In this document: one piece after another, positions 1-7,842 of the stretch
Numbering within the stretch: position 1 is the stretch's first letter
Layout of the letters: each line of letters begins with the position of its first letter
Source of the DNA: an uncultured Alsobacter sp.
GTDB taxonomy: Bacteria > Pseudomonadota > Alphaproteobacteria > Rhizobiales > Beijerinckiaceae
NCBI RefSeq assembly: GCF_945952055.1
Contig: NZ_CAMFHB010000009.1
Coordinates: 62,001-126,000, forward strand
DNA length: 64,000 nt
Direction of reading: 5' to 3'
Notes under the pieces: generated by a model
Seen by the model: only the letters and a program-made list of their open reading frames with translations
Told to the model about the DNA's origin: nothing
The model's database searches: none
Translations under genes and position numbers: made by a program

Positions 1-654
1 GTGGCGGTGTTCGCCCTGCCCGAGGCGCAGCTCCAGCCCCTTCCCGAGAAGGAGAAGGACGTCCGCCTCACCCGCCAGCCCCTGCTGGTCACCGTGTTCG
101 TGGTCACCGCGCTCGTGCTGTCCAGCCAGACGGCCTTCAACATCTTCGGATCGATCTACCTCAAGAGCATCGGGTATTCGGACCGGGCGATCGGCCTGAT
201 GTGGGCCCTGGCGACGAGCTCCGAGATCGTCATGTTCTGGGCCGGGCCGCGCGTCTCCACCGTGCTGGGCCCCTTCGGCCTGCTGTCGCTGGCGGCGGGG
301 GCGTCGGTCGTGCGCTGGTCGCTGATGGCCTTCGCGCCGAGCCTGCCGATGCTCGTGCTCCTGCAGATGTCGCACGCGGCGACCTTCAGCGGCAGCCACC
401 TCGGGCTGCAGAAATTCATGCAGTTCAACGTGCACGACCGGCGTGGCGCCACGGCGCAGAGCGCCTTCGTGACCCTGCTCGGCCTGATCACCGCCGGGGC
501 GACGCTGGCGGTGGGCCCGCTCTACCACCTCCTCGGCAGCGGCGTTTTCCTGTGTGCCGCGGCCATGCCGACGCTGGCCCTCGTTCTCCTCCTGGTCGTC
601 CGCACGCCGCTGCGGGCGTCGGTCCCGCAACCGCAAGCGGACGCAGCGCGATGA
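1..654 (+). CDS. MFS transporter, C-terminal half (cut by window edge)
   Basis: The visible 217 residues form about six hydrophobic segments (near residues 29-50, 63-80, 92-112, 118-137, 152-175 and 180-200). That is the C-terminal half of a 12-helix major facilitator, so the gene starts outside the window and the GTG at base 1 is not a supported start. The sequence looks closest to the MFS_1-like / nucleoside-H+ symporter type (HcaT-like). It is not PucC/LhaA-like, despite bacteriochlorophyll genes elsewhere in the window. The stop overlaps the start of the GMC dehydrogenase in an ATGA junction, so the two are probably translationally coupled and the transporter may import that enzyme's substrate. 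The substrate itself cannot be read from the sequence. Confidence 0.75.
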   Translation: MAVFALPEAQLQPLPEKEKDVRLTRQPLLVTVFVVTALVLSSQTAFNIFGSIYLKSIGYSDRAIGLMWALATSSEIVMFWAGPRVSTVLGPFGLLSLAAGASVVRWSLMAFAPSLPMLVLLQMSHAATFSGSHLGLQKFMQFNVHDRRGATAQSAFVTLLGLITAGATLAVGPLYHLLGSGVFLCAAAMPTLALVLLLVVRTPLRASVPQPQADAAR

Positions 655-2708
655 GTGACGCCATCCTTTCCGACGCCCTGCTCGATGCCGTCGTGGACCG
701 CATCGTTCCGGAGGACGACGGCCGTCCCGGCGCCAGGACGGCGGGGACCAGGGCCTATGTGACGACCCGGTTGCGCGAGGACCCCGGGGCGGCGGCCCAG
801 GTGACCGAAGGCCTGCGGGCCCTCGCAGCGACCGCGGGCGACGGCGTCTTCGCCTCCCTGGCCGCGGCCGATCGCGACGCTCTCCTCGCCCGCCACGAGC
901 AGCAGCCGTGGTTTCGCCTGCTGGCGGACTGGGTGGCCGAAGGCTTCTACGCGGATCCGGGAAACGGCGGAAACGCCGGAGCGGCCTCCTGGGGCCTCGT
1001 CGGCTACGATCCGCGCCTGCCGGCCACGACCGGCCCCGTGCGTCCGTTGCCCGCGAGCCGCCTCGCGCCGGACGACGACAGCTTCGACGTGATCGTGGTG
1101 GGAGCGGGCGCCGGCGGCGGCGTGGTCGCCTGCGTGCTGGCGGAGGCGGGCAAGCGGGTTCTCGTGCTGGAGCGCGGCCGCGACATCGGCCTGAGTTCGC
1201 TCGAGCGCGACCACCTGCGCAACCAGCGGCTGTCGGTCTATGGGCACAATGCGGGGCCGGACATCGACGGAGAGCCCCGGATCCTCGTGCACCCGGACGG
1301 GCGGGAGATCCCCGTGCGCCCCCACGAACCGGGCTACGGCAACAATGCCGCCGCCGTCGGCAGCGGAACCGTGGTCTATGGAGCGCAGGCCTGGCGCTTC
1401 CTGCCCGACGACTTCCGCATGGCGACGCGCTACGGGGTGCCCGAAGGGTCCTCCCTGGCCGACTGGCCGATCGCCTACGACGACCTCGAGCCCTACTACG
1501 AGCGCGCCGAATACGAGGTCGGGGTCGCCGGAACGGGCGAAGGCCACTGGTCGCCGCGACGGCGCCCCCATCCCATGCCGCCGGTGCCGGGCTATGCCAG
1601 CCGCCGCTTCCTGACGCGCGGCGCGAACGCGCTCGGTTGGTCGACCACCGTTCCCCCGCTGCTCATCAACACCGTGCCGCGGGACGGGCGCCCGGCCTGC
1701 CCCGAATGCGGGTCCTGCGTGGGCTTCGGTTGCCCGAGCGACGCCAAGAACGGCACCCAGAACACGGTGCTGGTGCGCGCGATCGCCACCGGGAACTGCA
1801 CGCTGGCGACGCGGACCATGGTCACGCGCGTCGACGTCGACGGCAGGGGGCGGGTCGCCGGGGTCACCTGCGTCGGCGCCGATGAGCCGCAGGCCGCGCC
1901 ACGGTCGCTGCGGGCCAAGGCGGTGGTGCTGTGCGGCGGCGCCGTCGAGACGGCCCGCCTGATGCTGAACTCGGCCTGCGGCACGGCGCCCGATGGCCTC
2001 GGCAACGGCCACGATCTCGTCGGCCGCAACTACCAGGGCCACTACTCGCCCATGGTCTACGGCCAGTTCGCCGAGCCGGTCTACGATCCGCGCGGGCCGG
2101 GCGTCACCACCGCGACCACGCAGTTCAGCCATGGCAATCCTGGGGTGATCGGCGGCTCGATGATCGCCGACGACTTCATCATGCTGCCGGTCATCTTCTG
2201 GAAGCGGGCGATGCCGCCGGGCAGCCCGTGGTGGGGCCTGGCGGGCAAGGACGCCATGCGGGCGGCCTATCCCACGGTCTCGCGGCTCTACGGTCCGGTC
2301 CAGGAGATCACGACCGCCGCCTCGCGGGTCGGCGTCGACCGGTCGCTGCGCGACCGCTTCGGCCTGCCCGTCGCCCGCATCGAGGGCGTGGTCCATCCCG
2401 AGACGATGCGCACCGCCGCCTTCATCCGCGACCGGGCGGCGGAGTGGCTCGAGGCCTCCGGCGCCGTCCGCGTCTGGAGCGGGCCGTTGCTGCCGGTCCT
2501 TGCGCCCGGCCAGCACCAGGCGGGCACCTGCCGGATGGGTACGGACCCCTCCAACTCGGTCACCGACGCCTTCGGGCGGGTCTGGGGCCATGACAACCTC
2601 TTCGTCGCCGACGGGTCGCTGCATCCGACCAACGGCGGCTTCAACCCGGTCCTGACCATCATGGCGCTGGCGTTCCGGACCGCCGAGGAGGTGACGCGGC
2701 ACGTCTAG
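651..2708 (+). CDS. GMC-family FAD dehydrogenase fused to a gluconate-2-dehydrogenase subunit-3-like domain
   Basis: This 685-residue protein appears to join two units that are usually separate. Residues about 1-130 resemble gluconate 2-dehydrogenase subunit 3, including the typical stretch EGFYADPGNGGNAGAASWG. Residues about 145-685 are a GMC oxidoreductase with the FAD motif VVGAGAGGGVVACVLAE and the C-terminal active-site region QHQAGTCRMG ... GFNPVLTIMALA. A cysteine cluster at C350, C353, C356 and C361 resembles the iron-sulfur site of FAD-dependent gluconate, fructose and glucose dehydrogenases. It probably oxidises a sugar or sugar acid and passes electrons to quinone or cytochrome. 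No Tat or Sec signal is visible, whereas the separate small subunits usually carry a Tat signal, so a cytoplasmic location is possible. It starts in the ATGA overlap with the transporter. Confidence 0.8.
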   Translation: MSDAILSDALLDAVVDRIVPEDDGRPGARTAGTRAYVTTRLREDPGAAAQVTEGLRALAATAGDGVFASLAAADRDALLARHEQQPWFRLLADWVAEGFYADPGNGGNAGAASWGLVGYDPRLPATTGPVRPLPASRLAPDDDSFDVIVVGAGAGGGVVACVLAEAGKRVLVLERGRDIGLSSLERDHLRNQRLSVYGHNAGPDIDGEPRILVHPDGREIPVRPHEPGYGNNAAAVGSGTVVYGAQAWRFLPDDFRMATRYGVPEGSSLADWPIAYDDLEPYYERAEYEVGVAGTGEGHWSPRRRPHPMPPVPGYASRRFLTRGANALGWSTTVPPLLINTVPRDGRPACPECGSCVGFGCPSDAKNGTQNTVLVRAIATGNCTLATRTMVTRVDVDGRGRVAGVTCVGADEPQAAPRSLRAKAVVLCGGAVETARLMLNSACGTAPDGLGNGHDLVGRNYQGHYSPMVYGQFAEPVYDPRGPGVTTATTQFSHGNPGVIGGSMIADDFIMLPVIFWKRAMPPGSPWWGLAGKDAMRAAYPTVSRLYGPVQEITTAASRVGVDRSLRDRFGLPVARIEGVVHPETMRTAAFIRDRAAEWLEASGAVRVWSGPLLPVLAPGQHQAGTCRMGTDPSNSVTDAFGRVWGHDNLFVADGSLHPTNGGFNPVLTIMALAFRTAEEVTRHV

Positions 2709-2908
2709 GGCCCGGACTTGGGATCAATGCCTATGGCCCTGCGGCAACATGGCTCGGCCATTCGACGTCGGTCGCCGCTTCGGCCGTCGCAACGATTGGT
2801 TAACCACTTCCGGGCGGAGTCGGGGCGAGTTTAGAGTGCAGGTGATTCGGCTTGCCTGAGGGCCGGCCGGATCTGTCGGCGGCGCGACAGCAAGAGGGAC
2901 TGCACGGG

Positions 2909-5476
2909 ATGCCCGTTGAGGCAGCGGACGCGGATGCGTGCCGGCTCGCACAGGCTTTTGCCTTGCGGGTGGCGTCCGGCCGTGGCGTGGACGGTTTGAA
3001 CCGCGGTCCCGGGCTCGCCTCGCGATGGCTGTCCGGAACGGTGCTGGGCGCTGGATTGGCCGCCGGATGGGCCGGCGAAGCCTCCGCGTCATGGTTCGAT
3101 TCGATCACCCAGCTGCCGGCCCGCGTCGATCCGCATGGCGCCGTCGGCCTGGCGGTCTTCCTCGGCCTGGTCAGCTTCTCGACGGTGACCGCCCTCATCC
3201 ACATCAACCAGCGGCGCAAGTGGAGCGAGCGGGAAGCCCGCCTGATCGCCGAGAACCACGAGCTGCGCATCCGCAACGACCGCTGCGACATCCTGCTCGG
3301 GGCCGAGCCCCAGATCGTCGTGGCCTGGGGCGGGCGGAGCGGCGAACCCGACATCGAGGGCGACCTGTCGATCGTGTCCGACGGCATGGCCCCGCGCCGA
3401 GTCCTCGGCTTCGGCAGCTGGCTGCCGCCGGCCGAGGCGCAGGCGCTCGAGCTCGCGGTCGAGAAGCTGAAGGACCGCGGCGAGCCGTTCCGCATGAGCC
3501 TGCGGACCGCGGGCGGGCGTGTCGTCGAGGCCGAGGGCCGTCCCGTGCTCGGCCGTGCCGTCCTGCGGCTGCGGGAGATTTCGGGCGACCGGCTGGAGCT
3601 CCTGCATCTCAAGGAGCGGATGGCGGCCACGGCCGACGAGAACGCGGCCTACCGGACCATGCTCGACGCCATGGCCATGCCGATGTGGCTGCGCGACGCG
3701 GAGGGCCGGCTCACCTGGGTCAACGCGGCCTATGCCCGCGCCGTCGAGGCGCAGGACGGCGCCGACGCCGTGTCCCACGCCCTCGAATTGCTCGACCGCC
3801 CGGTGCGCGACGAGGCCCAGCGCCAGCGCACCCGCGTTGGCAGCTACAAGGGTCGCGTCCCGGTGGTGGTGGCCGGCGAACGCCGCATCTTCGACGTGTT
3901 CGACGTCAACACGACCAGCGGCTCGATCGGCATCGCCTGCGACATGTCCGAGGTCGAGGACGTCAGGAGCGAGCTCAAGCGCCTGCGCGACAGTCACGCG
4001 GCGACGCTCGACCAGCTTCCGACGGCGGTCGCCATCTTCGACGGCAGCAAGCGCCTGCGCTTCTGCAACAGCGCCTACCGCGAACTCTGGCAGCTCGACG
4101 TCGCCTTCCTCGACCAGCATCCGACGGACGGCGAGATCCTGGACCGGCTGCGCAGCCAGCGCCGCCTGCCCGAGCCCGCCGACTACCGGGCCTGGAAGAC
4201 CTCCGTGCTCGAGGCCTATCTCGCGCTCGAGCCCAAGACGAGCTCCTGGTACCTGCCGACCGGGCGTTCGCTGCGCGTCGTCACCAATCCCAATCCGGGT
4301 GGTGGCGTGACCTACCTGTTCGACGACGTGACGGAGCGCTTCAACAAGGAGAGCCGCTTCAACGCCGAGCTGAAGGTCCGCGGCGAGACGATCGCCGCGC
4401 TCAAGGAAGGCGTCGCGGTGTTCGGCTCCGACGGCCGCCTGCAGCTCCACAACAAGTCGTTCGCCCGCATGTGGGGCGTCTCGGACGCGTCGCTCAACGG
4501 CAATCCCCACATCGAGCAGATCATCGCCGTCGCCCGGCAGCAGCACCCCGACGACGCCACGTGGAACCGGATCCGCGGGGCCGTCGGCGGCCTCGACTAC
4601 GAGCGCCGCGCCATGGCCGTGCGCATGCAGCGCCCCGACGGCTCGGTGGTCGACTGCACGGCCGCGCCGCTGCCCGAGGGCGCCACGCTGCTCACCTTCG
4701 TCGACGTCACCGCCTCGGTGAACGTGCAGCAGGCCCTGGCCGAGAAGAACGAGGCGCTCGAGCGGGCCGGCGAGATCCGCGAGACCTTCGTCCACAGCGT
4801 CTCCTTCGAGCTGCGCTCGCCGCTGACCAACGTCATCGGCTTCACGGAGCTGCTCGCCGACGGCACCGTCGGTCCGCTCACCGAGAAGCAGAAGGACTAC
4901 GCCTTGCACATCCTGCGGTCCTCGCAGGTGCTGATGGCGCTGATCGACGACATCCTCGACCTCGCGACCATCGACAAGGGCGAGATCGAGCTGAAGCTGG
5001 GCCCCGTCAACGTCGAGGAGACGGTGAACGCGGCCCTGGCCGGCATCAAGGACCGCATCGCGGAGATGCGCCTCGACCTGGTGGTCGACGTCCCCGGCGA
5101 CGTCGGCATCATGGTCGCGGACGGCAAGCGGGTCCGCCAGGTCCTGTTCAACCTCCTGTCCAACGCGGTCGGCTTCTCGCGGGACGGCCAGACCATCACG
5201 GTGACCGCGCGCCGCCACGACGACGAGATCGTCATCTGCGTGCGCGACCAGGGGCGCGGGATCCCCGCCGACGTCATCGCCAAGGTCTTCGACCGCTTCG
5301 AAAGCTTCACCAAGGGATCGAGCCACCGCGGGGTCGGATTGGGGCTCAGCATCGTCCGCTCGTTCGTCGAGCTGCATGGCGGCCGCGTGTCGATCGAGTC
5401 GACCCCTGGCAAAGGGACGCTGGTGACCTGTACATTCCCTGCCGACGGCCTGAAGACGAGGGATGCCGCCGAATGA
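2909..5476 (+). CDS. divL: DivL-like PAS-domain sensor (pseudo)histidine kinase
   Basis: The protein has an N-terminal hydrophobic stretch and a membrane segment (about residues 70-95), several PAS-like domains, a dimerisation helix and a HATPase_c domain. The H-box reads SVSFELRSPLTNVIGF: the usual phosphorylated His is Phe (residue 633). The ATPase boxes look intact: LFNLLSNAVGFS, DQGRGIP and GVGLGLSIV. Caulobacter DivL, which steers the CckA-CtrA cell-cycle relay, has Tyr at this position, so a DivL-type non-phosphorylatable kinase is the best reading. The position just before tsaE is, from memory, shared with other alphaproteobacteria. The ATG at 2909 has AAGAGGGA upstream; a TTG at 2852 would add 19 residues. 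The stop overlaps or nearly abuts the next gene, suggesting an operon. Confidence 0.7.
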   Translation: MPVEAADADACRLAQAFALRVASGRGVDGLNRGPGLASRWLSGTVLGAGLAAGWAGEASASWFDSITQLPARVDPHGAVGLAVFLGLVSFSTVTALIHINQRRKWSEREARLIAENHELRIRNDRCDILLGAEPQIVVAWGGRSGEPDIEGDLSIVSDGMAPRRVLGFGSWLPPAEAQALELAVEKLKDRGEPFRMSLRTAGGRVVEAEGRPVLGRAVLRLREISGDRLELLHLKERMAATADENAAYRTMLDAMAMPMWLRDAEGRLTWVNAAYARAVEAQDGADAVSHALELLDRPVRDEAQRQRTRVGSYKGRVPVVVAGERRIFDVFDVNTTSGSIGIACDMSEVEDVRSELKRLRDSHAATLDQLPTAVAIFDGSKRLRFCNSAYRELWQLDVAFLDQHPTDGEILDRLRSQRRLPEPADYRAWKTSVLEAYLALEPKTSSWYLPTGRSLRVVTNPNPGGGVTYLFDDVTERFNKESRFNAELKVRGETIAALKEGVAVFGSDGRLQLHNKSFARMWGVSDASLNGNPHIEQIIAVARQQHPDDATWNRIRGAVGGLDYERRAMAVRMQRPDGSVVDCTAAPLPEGATLLTFVDVTASVNVQQALAEKNEALERAGEIRETFVHSVSFELRSPLTNVIGFTELLADGTVGPLTEKQKDYALHILRSSQVLMALIDDILDLATIDKGEIELKLGPVNVEETVNAALAGIKDRIAEMRLDLVVDVPGDVGIMVADGKRVRQVLFNLLSNAVGFSRDGQTITVTARRHDDEIVICVRDQGRGIPADVIAKVFDRFESFTKGSSHRGVGLGLSIVRSFVELHGGRVSIESTPGKGTLVTCTFPADGLKTRDAAE

Positions 5477-5490
5477 GGGGAGCCGCCGCC

Positions 5491-7047
5491 ATGACGCAGG
5501 ACAACGGCCCCACGCCCGCCCGCCTGCCCGCCGCGAGCTGGACCGTGGAGCTGCCCGACGAGGATGCCACCATCCGCCTCGCCCGGACGATGTCCTACGC
5601 CTTGCAGGCCGGGGATCTCGTCACGCTGTCGGGCGATCTGGGGGCGGGCAAGACGACCTTCGCACGCGCCCTGATCCGCATCCTCACGGACGACCCCGCG
5701 CTCGAGGTGCCGAGCCCCACCTTCACGCTGGTGCAGACCTACGAGACCCCGCGCTTCCCGGTGGTCCATGCCGACCTCTACCGCGTCTCCGGCATCGACG
5801 AGCTCGCCGAGCTGGGCTGGGAGGAAGCGGCCGAAGGCTCCCTCGTGCTGGTCGAGTGGCCCGAGCGCGTGGGCTTCCTCACCGAGGCCGAGCGGCTCGA
5901 CGTGACCATCGGGCTCGTGTCGCAAGGCTCGTCGTCGGCCCGTGTCGCCGTCTTGACCGGCACCGGGAGCTGGGCTCCGCGGCTGGCGCGGGCACAGGCC
6001 ATATCCGGCCTGATGGAGGCGTCGGGCTGGGGCGAGGCGACCCGCGAATACATGCTGGGCGACGCGTCGACCCGCGCCTATGAGCGGCTGCGGCTCGGCG
6101 ACCGCTCCTCGATCCTGATGATCATGCCGCGGCGGCCCGAGGGTCCGCCGGTGCGCATGGGCAAGCCCTACAGCGCCATCGCGAAACTGGCCGAAAGCGT
6201 CCACCCCTTCGTGGCGATGAACGAGGCCCTGCGCGCGCAAGGCCTCAGCGCGCCGGCCATCTACGGCATGGATCTGGACACCGGGCTGCTCATCAGCGAG
6301 GACCTTGGAAACGTCGCCTGCCACGACGAGAACGGCCCCTTCCCGGAGCGCTGGAGCGAGGCGGCGAACCTTCTCGCCCTCCTGCACGGGCGGGACCTGC
6401 CCACGGTGGTGCCGGTCACCGAGGCGCTCGACCACGCCATCCCGCCCTACGATCTCGACGCGCTGCTGATCGAGGTCGAGCTGCTGATCGACTGGTATCT
6501 CGCCTCGATCCAGGGCGTGACCGTGTCGGGCTCGGCCCGGCAGACTTTCGTCAACCTGTGGAAGGCCGTTCTCGAGCCCATCGTGGCCTCCCCCGCCACC
6601 TGGGTGCTGCGCGACTTCCATTCGCCCAACCTGATCTGGCTGGCCGAACGCGAGGGGCTGCAGCGCATCGGCCTCATCGACTTCCAGGACGCCGTGCTGG
6701 GCCATCCGGCCTATGATCTCGTGTCGCTCCTCCAGGACGCGCGGATCGACGTGCCGGAGGACCTGGAGCTGCGCCTGCTCGGGCAGTACGCCCGACAGCG
6801 CAAGGCGGCCGATGCCGGCTTCGACATGGGCGAGTTCGCGCGCGCCTACGCGCTCATGGGGGCGCAGCGCGCGACCAAGATCCTCGGCATCTTCGCCCGC
6901 CTGGACCGGCGCGACGGCAAGCCGCAATACCTGCGCCACCTGCCGCGGCTCGAGCGCTATCTGCGGCGCAACCTTGCCCATCCGGTTCTGTCGGACCTGA
7001 AGGTCTGGTATGAAACGACCATGCCGTCGCTTTTCGCGGCGGAGTGA
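5491..7047 (+). CDS. tsaE: TsaE-AmgK fusion: tRNA threonylcarbamoylation ATPase plus cell-wall sugar kinase
   Basis: Residues about 10-160 are TsaE, the ATPase needed for t6A37 modification of tRNA, with the P-loop SGDLGAGKTTFARAL, then SPTFTLVQTYE, HADLYR and VEWPERVG. Residues about 175-518 are an aminoglycoside-phosphotransferase-like kinase with RDFHSPNLIWL (catalytic loop) and GLIDFQDAVLGHPAYDL (metal-binding Asp). This second half matches AmgK, the anomeric N-acetylmuramate/N-acetylglucosamine kinase of peptidoglycan recycling; MurU is encoded next, as expected for that pathway. Such fusions are known in Rhizobiales. The ATG at 5491 follows GAGGGGAG. An ATG at 5473, overlapping the divL stop, would add six residues. 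No frameshift or lost motif is visible. Confidence 0.88.
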   Translation: MTQDNGPTPARLPAASWTVELPDEDATIRLARTMSYALQAGDLVTLSGDLGAGKTTFARALIRILTDDPALEVPSPTFTLVQTYETPRFPVVHADLYRVSGIDELAELGWEEAAEGSLVLVEWPERVGFLTEAERLDVTIGLVSQGSSSARVAVLTGTGSWAPRLARAQAISGLMEASGWGEATREYMLGDASTRAYERLRLGDRSSILMIMPRRPEGPPVRMGKPYSAIAKLAESVHPFVAMNEALRAQGLSAPAIYGMDLDTGLLISEDLGNVACHDENGPFPERWSEAANLLALLHGRDLPTVVPVTEALDHAIPPYDLDALLIEVELLIDWYLASIQGVTVSGSARQTFVNLWKAVLEPIVASPATWVLRDFHSPNLIWLAEREGLQRIGLIDFQDAVLGHPAYDLVSLLQDARIDVPEDLELRLLGQYARQRKAADAGFDMGEFARAYALMGAQRATKILGIFARLDRRDGKPQYLRHLPRLERYLRRNLAHPVLSDLKVWYETTMPSLFAAE

Positions 7048-7089
7048 GTCGCACCCGTACCCGTCTTCGTTCCGACCTCGACACCGCGC

Positions 7090-7842
7090 ATGACCGCGAG
7101 CCCATCCGTCATCGTCGCCGACAAGCCCGTGCCCCGGACGGCCATGGTCCTCGCCGCCGGGCTCGGGCTGCGCATGCGCCCGCTGACGCTCGACAAGCCC
7201 AAGCCGCTGATCGTGGTGGCCGGCAAGACGCTCGTCGACCACATCCTCGATCCGCTGGCCGAGGCCGGCGTCACGACGGCGGTGGTCAACGTCCATCACC
7301 ATGCCGACCAGATGGAGCGCCACGTGGCCGCGCGCCGCGCGCCGCGCGTCATCGTGTCGGACGAGCGGGCCAAGCTGCTCGACAGCGGCGGCGGCGTGAA
7401 GAAGGCGCTCCCCCATCTGGGCACGCAGCCCTTCTTCGTGCTCAACGCCGACAGCTTCTGGATCGACGGCCCGCGCTCCAACCTGCTCCGGCTGGCGGAG
7501 GCCTTCGATCCCGCCGCCATGGACATCCTGATGCTGATCGCCGCGACGGCCACGTCGACCGGCTATGACGGCACGGGCGACTACCTGATGGGTCCCGACG
7601 GACGCCTGACGCGCAAGGTCGAACGGCAGGTCGTGCCCTTCGCCTATGCCGGCGTCTTCATCGTCCGGCCCGAGCTCTTCTCCGACACGCCGGACGGGCC
7701 GTTCTCGCTGAACCTGCTGTTCGACCGCGCGCAGGGGGCCGGGCGTCTCTACGGCCTGCGGCTGGACGGGCTGTGGCTGCACGTGGGCACGCCCGACGCC
7801 ATCGGCCTGGCCGAAGCGAAGATCGACCAGAGTGTGCGCTGA
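7090..7842 (+). CDS. murU: N-acetylmuramate alpha-1-phosphate uridylyltransferase (MurU)
   Basis: This 250-residue nucleotidyltransferase carries the signature VLAAGLGLRMRPLTLDKPKPL near its N-terminus, followed by the NADSFW metal/nucleotide site. It is of the mannose-1-phosphate guanylyltransferase-like family. Directly after AmgK it is best read as MurU, which turns MurNAc-1-phosphate into UDP-MurNAc and lets the cell bypass de novo UDP-MurNAc synthesis, a step associated with fosfomycin tolerance in Pseudomonas and Caulobacter. It lies 42 bp after the tsaE-amgK stop and overlaps the addB start by 11 bp, so it belongs to one operon running divL to addA. Generic annotation as a sugar-phosphate nucleotidyltransferase is the alternative. 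Confidence 0.85.
   Translation: MTASPSVIVADKPVPRTAMVLAAGLGLRMRPLTLDKPKPLIVVAGKTLVDHILDPLAEAGVTTAVVNVHHHADQMERHVAARRAPRVIVSDERAKLLDSGGGVKKALPHLGTQPFFVLNADSFWIDGPRSNLLRLAEAFDPAAMDILMLIAATATSTGYDGTGDYLMGPDGRLTRKVERQVVPFAYAGVFIVRPELFSDTPDGPFSLNLLFDRAQGAGRLYGLRLDGLWLHVGTPDAIGLAEAKIDQSVR

Noticed and set aside
1-654. Reading the first gene as PucC/LhaA, a light-harvesting assembly MFS protein
   Set aside because: bchE-bchJ lie 52 kb away, the visible helices resemble general MFS_1-like transporters, and the neighbour is a sugar-type dehydrogenase.
2790-2850. A CtrA site before divL (GGTTAACCAC)
   Set aside because: Only one TTAA half-site is present; the second half at the right spacing is missing.
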